From: Mesorhizobium norvegicum
GTDB lineage: Bacteria > Pseudomonadota > Alphaproteobacteria > Rhizobiales > Rhizobiaceae
DNA: 64,000 nucleotides
Direction: 5' to 3'
Assembly (NCBI RefSeq): GCF_004919685.1
Contig: NZ_SMYZ01000064.1
Coordinates: forward strand, 21,796-85,795
The position numbers were made by a program, and so were the translations under genes. This document shows, in pieces, positions 16,087 through 22,529 of the stretch. The notes beneath the pieces were generated by a model. It searched no databases, was not told the origin of the DNA, and was given only the letters and a program-made list of their open reading frames with translations. Every line of letters starts with the position of its first letter. The first letter of the stretch is position 1.

Positions 16087-16305
16087 CTACGAGCGCATTC
16101 CCCAGATGAAAAGCCCGCCGGCGATGGCCAGCACGGCGGCGATGAAGCCGACCAGGATGCGGCGCATCATGCGCGTGTCGTGCTGGTCGTCGCAGTTTTC
16201 GCCGCACTGGCATTCGGGCCAGAACCGGCAGACGATGTGCGGCTTGCCGCTGGCATCGCAGACGCGGTCATAGCCGCGGGCGACATGGTCGAGCGGCGCA
16301 CTCAT
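16087..16305 (-). CDS. Small single-pass membrane protein
   Basis: 72 aa. The N-terminal half has four cysteines around CRFWPECQCGENC. The C-terminal half is one membrane segment (ILVGFIAAVLAIAGGLFIW) followed by GMRS. Upstream of the DGR target and co-transcribed with it. The cysteine part might bind a metal. Function unknown; it could be a superinfection or membrane-modifying protein. Confidence 0.6.
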   Translation of the reverse strand: MSAPLDHVARGYDRVCDASGKPHIVCRFWPECQCGENCDDQHDTRMMRRILVGFIAAVLAIAGGLFIWGMRS

Positions 16306-16460
16306 GCTGGTTCCTCGGTCAGTTCGCGGCGGATGTCCTCGGCCAGGTCAGGCCGCCGCGTCGCCTCGATCAGGATCAGCGGCCAGCGGCAGGCCAGCGC
16401 CTCGCGCTGCGTTTGGCTCAGCTCCAGCAAGGCCTGCTCTTCGATCATGTCGCGGCCCAT
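16302..16460 (-). CDS. Tiny phage protein, coupled at both ends
   Basis: 52 aa beginning MGRDMIEEQALLELSQTQRE. The ATG (16460) overlaps the stop of the PAPS-reductase-like gene (TGATG) and the TGA overlaps the next start (ATGA). Double coupling and the absence of any other use for the 150 bases make it likely real. Helical, acidic and basic patches, no family recognised. Confidence 0.6.
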   Translation of the reverse strand: MGRDMIEEQALLELSQTQREALACRWPLILIEATRRPDLAEDIRRELTEEPA

Positions 16461-17521
16461 CAGCATTGCCCCTGTGGCTTGGCAGCCATCAATTCGGCGT
16501 AGCGGGCATGAATGCTGGAGCGGTCGAGAATTTCAGATCGTAAGCCCAGCAGATCGGAGACTTCACGGCGGACGCCGCCCAAAGTGTCGGCTTCGTCGTC
16601 GGACAGCATGCGCGTCGGCCAGCCCTTTACGTAGAGCATCGGCTTGGTGATGCGCTTCTCGGCGGTCGTCCTGGCGGCGGCCACGCGCTTGGCGTCGGCA
16701 AGCGCCGCGCGGCCTTCGGCGGCCAGTAGATGCGGCGCCACGTCGCCCAGCCATCGCGCGCCCTGGAAGGCGAAGCTGCTGGTCGATTCCAGCGCCACCA
16801 TGCGGCGGTACAGGTCATGTGCCTCCGGCTGCGCTGCTGCTGCGGTCAAGTCGGCAAGGTTGGACATGATGCAGAACCGGCAGGAAACTCGGCTCATGCC
16901 GAAATCCCGATAGGCGGGGTGAGGTGGCAGCCCGCTGTGATCGATGAGGGAAAACACATCCTGCTCGGACCAGTCGGCGATCGGCCGCCAGCTCCAGATG
17001 CGCCCCTCGGCATCCGGGCTGGCGATGGTCGCCTTGGCGCGCTGGGCGCTCTCGGCGCGGCGAACGCCGGTCACGTTGATGATGGTCTGGCCAGGGAACC
17101 GGCGCTTCAGTTCAGCCGATATGATGTGGGTCTTGAGTTCGGATGTGCAGAACCGCATCGCCGGCGTCGACCAGCAAGGCACCAGTGTCACGGTCGACAG
17201 CGCCTCGTAGCGCATCTTGCTGCTGTCCCAGCGCGCTTCCCAGCGCTCCATCAGACCGCCCGCCTTGCGGCGAACAATGGCAAGTTCAATGCCGACATGG
17301 GCAGCGAGCTTGCGGCACATGGGCAGCGAGTCATTCCATTCGACCGAGCCGAGATCACTGTGGATCAGCAATTGTAGGCCGCGATGGCCGATGCCGCGCA
17401 GATAGCCGATGGTCGCCACCGCAGCCGCCTGGCTATCCTTGCCGCCGGAAACGCCGATCGCGACCGGTGCGTTGGCAGCCAGAAGGGCGGCGATCTCCGG
17501 TGTGGTTGCGATGCTGACCAT
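16460..17521 (-). CDS. PAPS-reductase family (PP-loop) protein
   Basis: 353 aa. The PP-loop AIGVSGGKDSQ (Ser25-Ser30) binds ATP or the adenylyl group. Also seen are the family's INVTGVRRAESAQRA, the WSWRPIADWSEQDVFSL region and cysteine pairs CRFCIMS and FCTSELK. In bacteria such proteins reduce PAPS to sulfite. Phage homologues are frequent and, like DndC, may instead activate sulfur for nucleic-acid modification. No partner dnd genes are present here. It is the second gene of the leftward operon. Confidence 0.88.
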   Translation of the reverse strand: MVSIATTPEIAALLAANAPVAIGVSGGKDSQAAAVATIGYLRGIGHRGLQLLIHSDLGSVEWNDSLPMCRKLAAHVGIELAIVRRKAGGLMERWEARWDSSKMRYEALSTVTLVPCWSTPAMRFCTSELKTHIISAELKRRFPGQTIINVTGVRRAESAQRAKATIASPDAEGRIWSWRPIADWSEQDVFSLIDHSGLPPHPAYRDFGMSRVSCRFCIMSNLADLTAAAAQPEAHDLYRRMVALESTSSFAFQGARWLGDVAPHLLAAEGRAALADAKRVAAARTTAEKRITKPMLYVKGWPTRMLSDDEADTLGGVRREVSDLLGLRSEILDRSSIHARYAELMAAKPQGQC

Positions 17522-17653
17522 CTAAGGGCGCGCCTCCAGTTCGGCGAGCACCTCGGAAAACGGCTTGCGCCCAGCGAGCAGCTGGCGGGTGATCCATGCT
17601 GCGACATCCGGCGAGGCGTCGGCGAGGGCGCTGAGGCGCTGGGCGGGGGTCAT
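17522..17653 (-). CDS. First, very short gene of the leftward operon
   Basis: 43 aa (MTPAQRLSALADASPDVAAW through ELEARP). Its TAG is directly followed by the ATG of the PAPS-reductase-like gene. It is amphipathic and helical with no domain. The start lies 35 bases downstream of an operator, as expected for the first gene of the operon. It might be a leader or small regulator. Confidence 0.5.
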   Translation of the reverse strand: MTPAQRLSALADASPDVAAWITRQLLAGRKPFSEVLAELEARP

Positions 17654-17687
17654 AGCGGAATGATCCGATTGCGGTTCGGACCAATGG

Positions 17688-17737
17688 GGTATTATATGTA
17701 CCCGTGCATGTCAAGCGATACGGGTATCTTTTATACC
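17688..17737 (-). promoter_or_regulatory. Operator pair and promoter of the leftward operon
   Basis: Two 15-bp imperfect palindromes, GGTATTATATGTACC (17688-17702) and GGTATCTTTTATACC (17723-17737), are 35 bases apart. On the minus strand a TTGACA (17714-17709) lies between them, and a TATAAT is inside the first. The same 15-mer occurs at the repressor promoter region, so the XRE repressor probably shuts off the leftward operon (integrase, DGR, PAPS-reductase-like gene) in the lysogen. Confidence 0.65.
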
Positions 17738-17805
17738 TTCAAAATCGCAGGTACATGAATCATGCAGTTTGTTGGCATGGGATTTCACTGCGATCTGCGT
17801 TTGTT

Positions 17806-18084
17806 TTATTTCTTGTCGGTTGCCGTGGTTAGGGCGGCAGCCATGATTATGCCAGCGGCGGTCAACAGTTCGGCCACCTTGTGGCGCTGGGCATCGTTCA
17901 GGCCGGCCAGCGGCCGAAGAACCTCGGCGATCTGGGCTGCCGGATCGGGGGCAAAGGAATGCTCGAGCCTGGCCAGGATCTCGGCGTTCATCGAGCGCCC
18001 GGAATCGATTGCCGCATGCGCCAGACGGGTTTTCAGCGCTGGCGTCAGTCTGAGATTGTGGCGTGGGTCGTCACCTTGAGGCAT
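17806..18084 (-). CDS. Arc-like ribbon-helix-helix DNA-binding protein
   Basis: 92 aa from ATG 18084 (MPQGDDPRHNLRLTPALKTR). Residues 8-50 fit the Arc/MetJ fold: a strand HNLRLTPALKTRLAHAA, then DSGRSMNAEILARLEHSF. The rest is helical. These proteins bind DNA as dimers through the strand pair. It lies between the leftward operon and the repressor, a usual place for a second lysogeny regulator. It ends 153 bases before the leftward operon start. Confidence 0.75.
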   Translation of the reverse strand: MPQGDDPRHNLRLTPALKTRLAHAAIDSGRSMNAEILARLEHSFAPDPAAQIAEVLRPLAGLNDAQRHKVAELLTAAGIIMAAALTTATDKK

Positions 18085-18273
18085 GCGCCGTTTATGGCCG
18101 AAACCAAACAGCTTCGAAATGGTGCCAGATTGGTAGCGATGTGCCAAAAATGTGTCATCCCGCCATGAGTGTACGGAAAGGCTTTGTTGTGAATTGACAG
18201 ACGGCTAATGAGAGCGTGTATTTGCTCGTTCAGGCATAAGAGTAAGAACAAATGGGCCAGGGGAAATCCAGAC

Positions 18274-18522
18274 ATGGAAGGGCATGCACTTTTACCAAGT
18301 GTTATGGTTAATCGCCGCGCACTTGTTTCGGCTATGATATTCGCGACAACGGCGGCCAAGGCTGGAAACCGGGCAATCACCTCGACCGAATATGTTGACG
18401 GCGCGGCACTTGCGCTTGCCGACGCGCTGCAGAAGATGCACGGCGGCGCGTGGGATGTGCACGTCGACCACAAGCATCACCTTGTGGCGGTGTCGATGCG
18501 GGTGAGTTCGAATTCGGCATAG
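18274..18522 (+). CDS. Small protein with leader-like N-terminus
   Basis: 82 aa from ATG 18274, preceded by AGGGGA; ATGs at 18208 and 18304 are alternatives. VNRRALVSAMIFATTAAKA resembles a secretion leader with an RR pair. The rest (EYVDGAALALADALQKMHGG) has no family I know. Its 3' end overlaps the convergent repressor gene by 46 bases. It could be a lysogen-expressed gene on the opposite strand to the repressor. Confidence 0.45.
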   Translation: MEGHALLPSVMVNRRALVSAMIFATTAAKAGNRAITSTEYVDGAALALADALQKMHGGAWDVHVDHKHHLVAVSMRVSSNSA

Positions 18523-18851
18523 GCCACGATCCGCTCGCGAACGACGTCGGCCGCATTGGCAATTCGCTGCATGAGAGCGCGCAACGAACGGGCAGCCTCG
18601 CCGTCATACGGTTCCTGGCGGGCGCCGATCTCCATATAGAGCCACACGGCAGACACGCCGAATAGGTCGGCATAGGCATTGCCGGCGGCGACACTGAAGC
18701 CGTTTCGCCCAGCTTCGTGGGCCTTGTAGGTGTTGACGTTGATGTTGAGGGCGTCGGCAACCGCCTTTGGCCCGGCGAAGCCGGCATCGGCCCTGACCTT
18801 TCGCAGGCGTGCGGCGCGCTGTTCGCGTTCAAGGCGTTCTTCATCGGTCAT
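18477..18851 (-). CDS. XRE-family phage repressor
   Basis: 124 aa. Residues 15-60 form a Cro/CI helix-turn-helix (RLRKVRADAGFAGPKAVADA, then NINVNTYKAHEAGRNGF). The C-terminal part is helical (SLRALMQRIANAADVVRERI) and lacks the peptidase half of LexA/CI proteins, so it is not the self-cleaving type. It is transcribed leftward and divergent from the regulator at 18936, with three operator copies between them. It is the natural candidate for the lysogenic repressor. Confidence 0.82.
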   Translation of the reverse strand: MTDEERLEREQRAARLRKVRADAGFAGPKAVADALNINVNTYKAHEAGRNGFSVAAGNAYADLFGVSAVWLYMEIGARQEPYDGEAARSLRALMQRIANAADVVRERIVAYAEFELTRIDTATR

Positions 18852-18926
18852 GGTGCAAAAAATACCCTAACAACAGGGTACAAGTAATGCCCTGCCGCTT
18901 GACAGGATGGGGGTATGATGTGTACC
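18852..18926. promoter_or_regulatory. Divergent control region with three operators
   Basis: Three copies of the 15-mer lie in 75 bases: GGTGCAAAAAATACC (18852-18866), GGTACAAGTAATGCC (18877-18891) and GGTATGATGTGTACC (18912-18926). An additional perfect inverted repeat TACCCT-N6-AGGGTA spans 18863-18880. A rightward TTGACA at 18899-18904 would put the transcript start about at the ATG at 18936, so that message may be leaderless. The spacing of the last two copies (35 bases) equals that of the pair at the leftward promoter. Confidence 0.7.
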
Positions 18927-18935
18927 TCCTTACTC

Positions 18936-19169
18936 ATGACGCACGCCGACGTTATCAACCTTTGGCCCAGCCTGACCGAATTCGCGGCCGATATCGCCGT
19001 TGAGTACGGCACCGCCAAGGCGATGCGCAGGCGCGAATCAATCCCGGTGGAATACTGGCCTGCCCTGATCCGCAAGGCCGAGGAGCGCCAGATCGCAGGG
19101 ATAAACCCGGCCTCCTTGCTGGACGCTGCCGTGCCGCTTGCTGTCGAAGACCGCGAGAGCGCCGCATGA
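18936..19169 (+). CDS. Carph-isopro-type HTH regulator (Cro/CII position)
   Basis: 77 aa from ATG 18936. Earlier ATGs at 18915 and 18918 lie inside an operator, so they are unlikely. The protein is one HTH of the carph-isopro type: VINLWPSLTEFAADIAVEYG, TAKAMRRRESIPVEYWPALI. It is the first gene of the rightward operon, facing the repressor, which is the position of Cro. It may repress the repressor promoter or turn on early genes. Confidence 0.78.
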   Translation: MTHADVINLWPSLTEFAADIAVEYGTAKAMRRRESIPVEYWPALIRKAEERQIAGINPASLLDAAVPLAVEDRESAA

Positions 19170-19663
19170 AAGACCTCGCCAGCCCATGCGCCAGCGCGCC
19201 GCGCGAATTTACGAAACGCCTGGTTCCACGTTACCCCACTGCGCAGGCCTCCCAAGCTTTCAACCCATGCGCAGAGCCTGCCGCGCCGGTCCGTGACACC
19301 TCCCGGGCCGGCGCGGCCTTTCACCATTTCACGGAAAGCTGTCCGCTCGCCGCCGCAGACGACCAGGCTGCGACCGCGCCGGAGCCTTCCGGCGTGGTCA
19401 CTCTCTCGATCACCATCGCGCCCGCAGTCGCCTTGATCCTCAAGCTGGCGGGTGATGCTACCGGCCTTGCCGCCGACGAGATCATCGCGCGCGGCATCTG
19501 CACCTATGCCGACCGGATCGGCATCCCGTCGCTGGCCCGGCCGGCGGCCGATGATGTCGGCGACGATATCGGCGATGTGCCTCACTTCGTCCGGCGTGAC
19601 CAGGGGCGCTTCAGCAGCGCGCGGGAAGCGCTGGGGAACAGAACTCAGGGGGTGCGGAAATGA
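19166..19663 (+). CDS. Uncharacterised early phage protein
   Basis: 165 aa, ATG overlapping the previous stop (ATGA). The first 75 residues are low-complexity (PCAEPAAPVRDTSRAGAAF). Then GVVTLSITIAPAVALILKLA is hydrophobic and could be one membrane segment or a buried helix, followed by GLAADEIIARGICTYADRIG. No known domain. Confidence 0.55.
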   Translation: MKDLASPCASAPREFTKRLVPRYPTAQASQAFNPCAEPAAPVRDTSRAGAAFHHFTESCPLAAADDQAATAPEPSGVVTLSITIAPAVALILKLAGDATGLAADEIIARGICTYADRIGIPSLARPAADDVGDDIGDVPHFVRRDQGRFSSAREALGNRTQGVRK

Positions 19664-19789
19664 GCAAGGCATGGAGGCCTCCGTAGGGCGCGTTGAACTG
19701 CCCGCACACTGAATCAACCACTTCCTGCCTGCACGGAATCATTTCTCCGGAAAAATTCCTTGACGGCTCTGCTTTGCCGGAAAGCTGCC

Positions 19790-20257
19790 ATGTCCAAGCT
19801 CGATCCAGCCCTCTTCCTGACGACGCCGGAAGACCGCATTCGCATCAAGGCGCGCACCGAGCAGCTGATCAAGCTCGCCGGTGGACCGGGCGTGTTCCAG
19901 CACGTTGCAGGCGTGCCGACCGACATGCTGTCGAAATACGGTTCGCGCTCGGAGCCGAACTTCATCAACGCCGCCGTCATCGTCGCTCTCGACCGCCAGT
20001 TGGGCGCGCCGATGATGATGGAGGAACTGGCGAATATGCTCGGCTACACGCTCGTGCCGCTCGAACCGGAAAAGCCGGAAGCTCTCAGTGTCGAGGATCT
20101 GGCCGACCTCCACAAGGAAACCAGCGAGGCGGTCACCTCGCTCGCGGCCGTCGTCACCAGTCGCACCGACATCGCCGCGGCGAAGCGTACGGCGGTTCGC
20201 GAGATCGACGAAGGAATCAGCTCGCTCTATCGCGCGCGCCGGAAGGTGGCGGCGTAG
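19790..20257 (+). CDS. Uncharacterised early phage protein
   Basis: 155 aa from ATG 19790 (MSKLDPALFLTTPEDRIRIK). A helical, XRE-like stretch GGPGVFQHVAGVPTDMLSKYG with NFINAAVIVALDRQLGAPMM suggests a DNA-binding fold related to phage regulatory proteins; a coiled C-terminus follows. The 126 bases before it hold no gene; a TTGACG near 19760 could be a promoter element or an alternative TTG start. Confidence 0.6.
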   Translation: MSKLDPALFLTTPEDRIRIKARTEQLIKLAGGPGVFQHVAGVPTDMLSKYGSRSEPNFINAAVIVALDRQLGAPMMMEELANMLGYTLVPLEPEKPEALSVEDLADLHKETSEAVTSLAAVVTSRTDIAAAKRTAVREIDEGISSLYRARRKVAA

Positions 20258-20953
20258 ATGACCGGGACCATGGCCTATACGCCGCATGAAATTGACGCCA
20301 TCGCCGGGTGGCTGAAGGAAGACCTTTCGGCCTCGCAGGTCGCTGCGGAACTCTCCAGCCTTCGGCAATGCGCCGTAAGCCGCAATGCCATCATCGGCAT
20401 CGTCCACCGCAACGAGACGCTGGCCGCGATCGGCTTCAGCCGCGCCGGCCATGGCGGCGGCCCTAACAAGGCGCTGCCGCGCAGACCGGCACCGCCGGCA
20501 AGGCCGGAAAAGACGCAGCGTTTCGAGCCTGGCGCGCGGCGCTATCGCGATCTGTCGCATGCCGAGAAGACGCGGCTGCATCCGGAATATCTGCCGAACA
20601 GGGCCTTTCTCGACGCCACCCTCGACATGCCACCCATCGACAAGGATCTTCTCATGTTGCGTGCCCCGACGCCGCCGCCGCGCCCAAAGCCTGTCATCAA
20701 GCCCGCCGTCTACGATGCCGGCAGCCGGCGTCTGCCGATCACCGAGCTTGCCAAGGACCAGTGCCGCTTTCCGGTCAACGATGCGCCGCCGGGCGGACTG
20801 CATCTGTTCTGCGGCGAGATAGTCTCCGGCGAGACCTCCTATTGCGCCCACCACGCCGCCCGCTGCTTCGGCGGCTTCTCGGCGAGGGCCGCCAGTCGAT
20901 CGAGCGCAAGCAGTTCGCCTTCGACGTGTCGCCCAAGGTGCACGAGGCAGTGA
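20258..20953 (+). CDS. GcrA-family regulator
   Basis: 231 aa. The N-terminal HTH has the GcrA pattern: IAGWLKEDLSASQVAAELSS then AVSRNAIIGIVHRN. The C-terminus keeps the GcrA cysteine cluster around QCRFPVN, HLFCGE and SYCAHHAARC. GcrA is the alphaproteobacterial sigma70 cofactor that recognises CcrM-methylated GANTC promoters. The last 25 residues after HHAARC are serine/arginine rich and overlap the next gene in another frame, so the true end, or a frameshift, is uncertain. A phage copy could redirect host transcription. Confidence 0.82.
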   Translation: MTGTMAYTPHEIDAIAGWLKEDLSASQVAAELSSLRQCAVSRNAIIGIVHRNETLAAIGFSRAGHGGGPNKALPRRPAPPARPEKTQRFEPGARRYRDLSHAEKTRLHPEYLPNRAFLDATLDMPPIDKDLLMLRAPTPPPRPKPVIKPAVYDAGSRRLPITELAKDQCRFPVNDAPPGGLHLFCGEIVSGETSYCAHHAARCFGGFSARAASRSSASSSPSTCRPRCTRQ

Positions 20954-21198
20954 GCAAGCGTGCGCGCGAAAAGAGCCTGTCGCCGACGGGCCTTGCCAAG
21001 CTGCTGTTCGAGGCCGGCTTTGCCGCGCGCATCGGACAGGAGCGGGCCGCGCCGGTCGATGATGCCGAGCTCGATGCGCAGGTGACGCTGGTTTTCGCCT
21101 GCGCCGGGCAGGGCGATGTGGCCGCCATCGCCAAGGCGACAGGCGTCAAGCCGCAGACGGTCAGCAGAATTCTCGAAGCGTGGCGCCGCAAGGCGTGA
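20842..21198 (+). CDS. Small RHH/HTH-like phage protein, start uncertain
   Basis: About 118 aa if it begins at TTG 20842; GTG 20926 is the other in-frame choice. The recognisable part, SIERKQFAFDVSPKVHEAVS through LAKLLFEAGFAARIG, looks like a ribbon-helix-helix protein. The end, AAIAKATGVKPQTVSRILEA, is a resolvase-like HTH. The frame overlaps the GcrA-like gene by more than 100 bases without an ATG, which could point to a one-base shift between them. Confidence 0.5.
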   Translation: MRPPRRPLLRRLLGEGRQSIERKQFAFDVSPKVHEAVSKRAREKSLSPTGLAKLLFEAGFAARIGQERAAPVDDAELDAQVTLVFACAGQGDVAAIAKATGVKPQTVSRILEAWRRKA

Positions 21199-21253
21199 GG
21201 TGAGTGCCCGCGCCGGGCTTCGGCGTTTTCTGGTCGGCTCGGGGCGCGCTTCG

Positions 21254-21622
21254 ATGAGACATCCCATGCATTCCTTTCCGGCGTCCTGCGCCGTCGGCTT
21301 TGCCATCGGCGGCATGGCGCTCGGCATCGTCGCGATGAGCGCCGGCGAAAGCTGGCCGCATGACGCCTTGCCAACGGCCGCCATGCCGCAGGGCTGGTCG
21401 TACCCCTGGCAGTGCTGCTCCGGCCTCGATTGCCGGCAGGCCAAGACGGGTGAAATCGGCGAGCGCGCCGACGGCTATCACACGCCGTCCGGCGAGGTGA
21501 TCCCTATGACCGACAAGCGCATCCGGCAATCGCCGGACGGCGAGTTCCACTGGTGTGCGCACCAGGGGGGGGGCGAGGCCGGAAAGACGATCTGCCTGTT
21601 CGTGCCGGGTCGGGGATCGTGA
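21254..21622 (+). CDS. Exported small cysteine-containing protein
   Basis: 122 aa from ATG 21254 (MRHPMHSFPAS). A hydrophobic segment CAVGFAIGGMALGIVAMSAG acts as a signal anchor or signal peptide. The mature part has PWQCCSGLDC and a late FHWCAHQGGG...TICLF, so disulfides are likely in the periplasm. This resembles a conserved secreted protein of Rhizobiales seen in prophages. Role unknown. Its TGA overlaps the next ATG. Confidence 0.6.
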   Translation: MRHPMHSFPASCAVGFAIGGMALGIVAMSAGESWPHDALPTAAMPQGWSYPWQCCSGLDCRQAKTGEIGERADGYHTPSGEVIPMTDKRIRQSPDGEFHWCAHQGGGEAGKTICLFVPGRGS

Positions 21623-22191
21623 TGGGCGCTGTCGACTTCATCCCAATCTCGCAGCTCTCCGCCCGCCATAGCGAGGGCTGGCGCCTGGTGCAGCCGCTGG
21701 AGCCGGACGACTATGCGGCACTGATGCAGGCGCCGGGCATGCCGGAATCCAACAAGCATCTGGCGGCGGTCGCCCGCAACCAAGCACGCTTCGGGCAGGC
21801 GTCGCCAAGACAAGCCAAGCGTCAGGATCGCCTCGACGACGAGGTGCACGAGCTGCGCGAGCGACTAGCGGCATTCAGCGGCGGCGACGACCTGCAGACC
21901 GCGCGGCGCCGTTTCGGCCTCAACAAGGCCGAGGCCACCATCTTCATGATGCTGGTGCAGCGCGGCGTCGCCAGCTACGATCATCTGGCGAGCGCGCTCT
22001 ATTCCTTCGACGCGCTGGAGCGCATCGACGATCTCGGCGAGGCGATCCGCAGCCATGTCAAGCGGTTGCGCCGCAAGCTCAAGCCGCACGGTCCCACCTT
22101 CACCACCAGCTACGGTTTCGGCTTCGAGATGAGCGAGCCGCAGCGCAGCGCCGCCAAGGTCGCACTGGCTGACGCGCGGGTGCCGGCATGA
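21622..22191 (+). CDS. Winged-helix (OmpR/PhoB C-terminal type) regulator
   Basis: 189 aa from ATG 21622 (TGATG coupling). The first 100 residues lack a receiver domain and are helical. The C-terminal 85 residues are a PhoB-like winged helix: NKAEATIFMMLVQRGVASYD, EAIRSHVKRLRRKLKPHG, FTTSYGFGFEM. It has no phosphorylation module, so it is an unregulated DNA-binding protein. It overlaps the next gene by four bases. Possible activator of early or late genes. Confidence 0.75.
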   Translation: MGAVDFIPISQLSARHSEGWRLVQPLEPDDYAALMQAPGMPESNKHLAAVARNQARFGQASPRQAKRQDRLDDEVHELRERLAAFSGGDDLQTARRRFGLNKAEATIFMMLVQRGVASYDHLASALYSFDALERIDDLGEAIRSHVKRLRRKLKPHGPTFTTSYGFGFEMSEPQRSAAKVALADARVPA

Positions 22192-22529
22192 GCGATGCTT
22201 TTGCCGTGCTGCGCTCGACCCGGCTGCCGGCCGGTCCTGAAAAGGATGTGCAGGCCGCGATCGCCGATGCATTCGCGAATTGCGGCATCGCATTCGAGCG
22301 TGAGGTGAATCTGGGGGACGGCGACATCATCGACTTCGTCGTCGGCGACCTTGGCATCGAGGTCAAGATCAAGGGATCTCCGCGCGCCATCCTGCGGCAA
22401 CTCCGTCGGTATGCCGCCCATTCGCAGCTGAGTGCCATCGCCTTGGTCTCCTCGGTCGCGATGGGAGTGCCACCTGCGATTGGTGCCAAGCGCTTGGACA
22501 TTGTTTCGCTCGGGAGGGCGTGGCTTTGA
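22188..22529 (+). CDS. PD-(D/E)XK-type nuclease-like protein
   Basis: 113 aa. Residues 36-62 show the restriction-nuclease core: EREVNLGDGDIIDFVV, then LGIEVKIKG, giving the D...E-x-K triad (Asp in DIIDF, Glu and Lys in EVK). A basic helix AILRQLRRYA follows. It is short, like stand-alone VRR-NUC or Holliday-type nucleases. It overlaps the helicase that follows and is probably its partner. Confidence 0.72.
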   Translation: MSDAFAVLRSTRLPAGPEKDVQAAIADAFANCGIAFEREVNLGDGDIIDFVVGDLGIEVKIKGSPRAILRQLRRYAAHSQLSAIALVSSVAMGVPPAIGAKRLDIVSLGRAWL

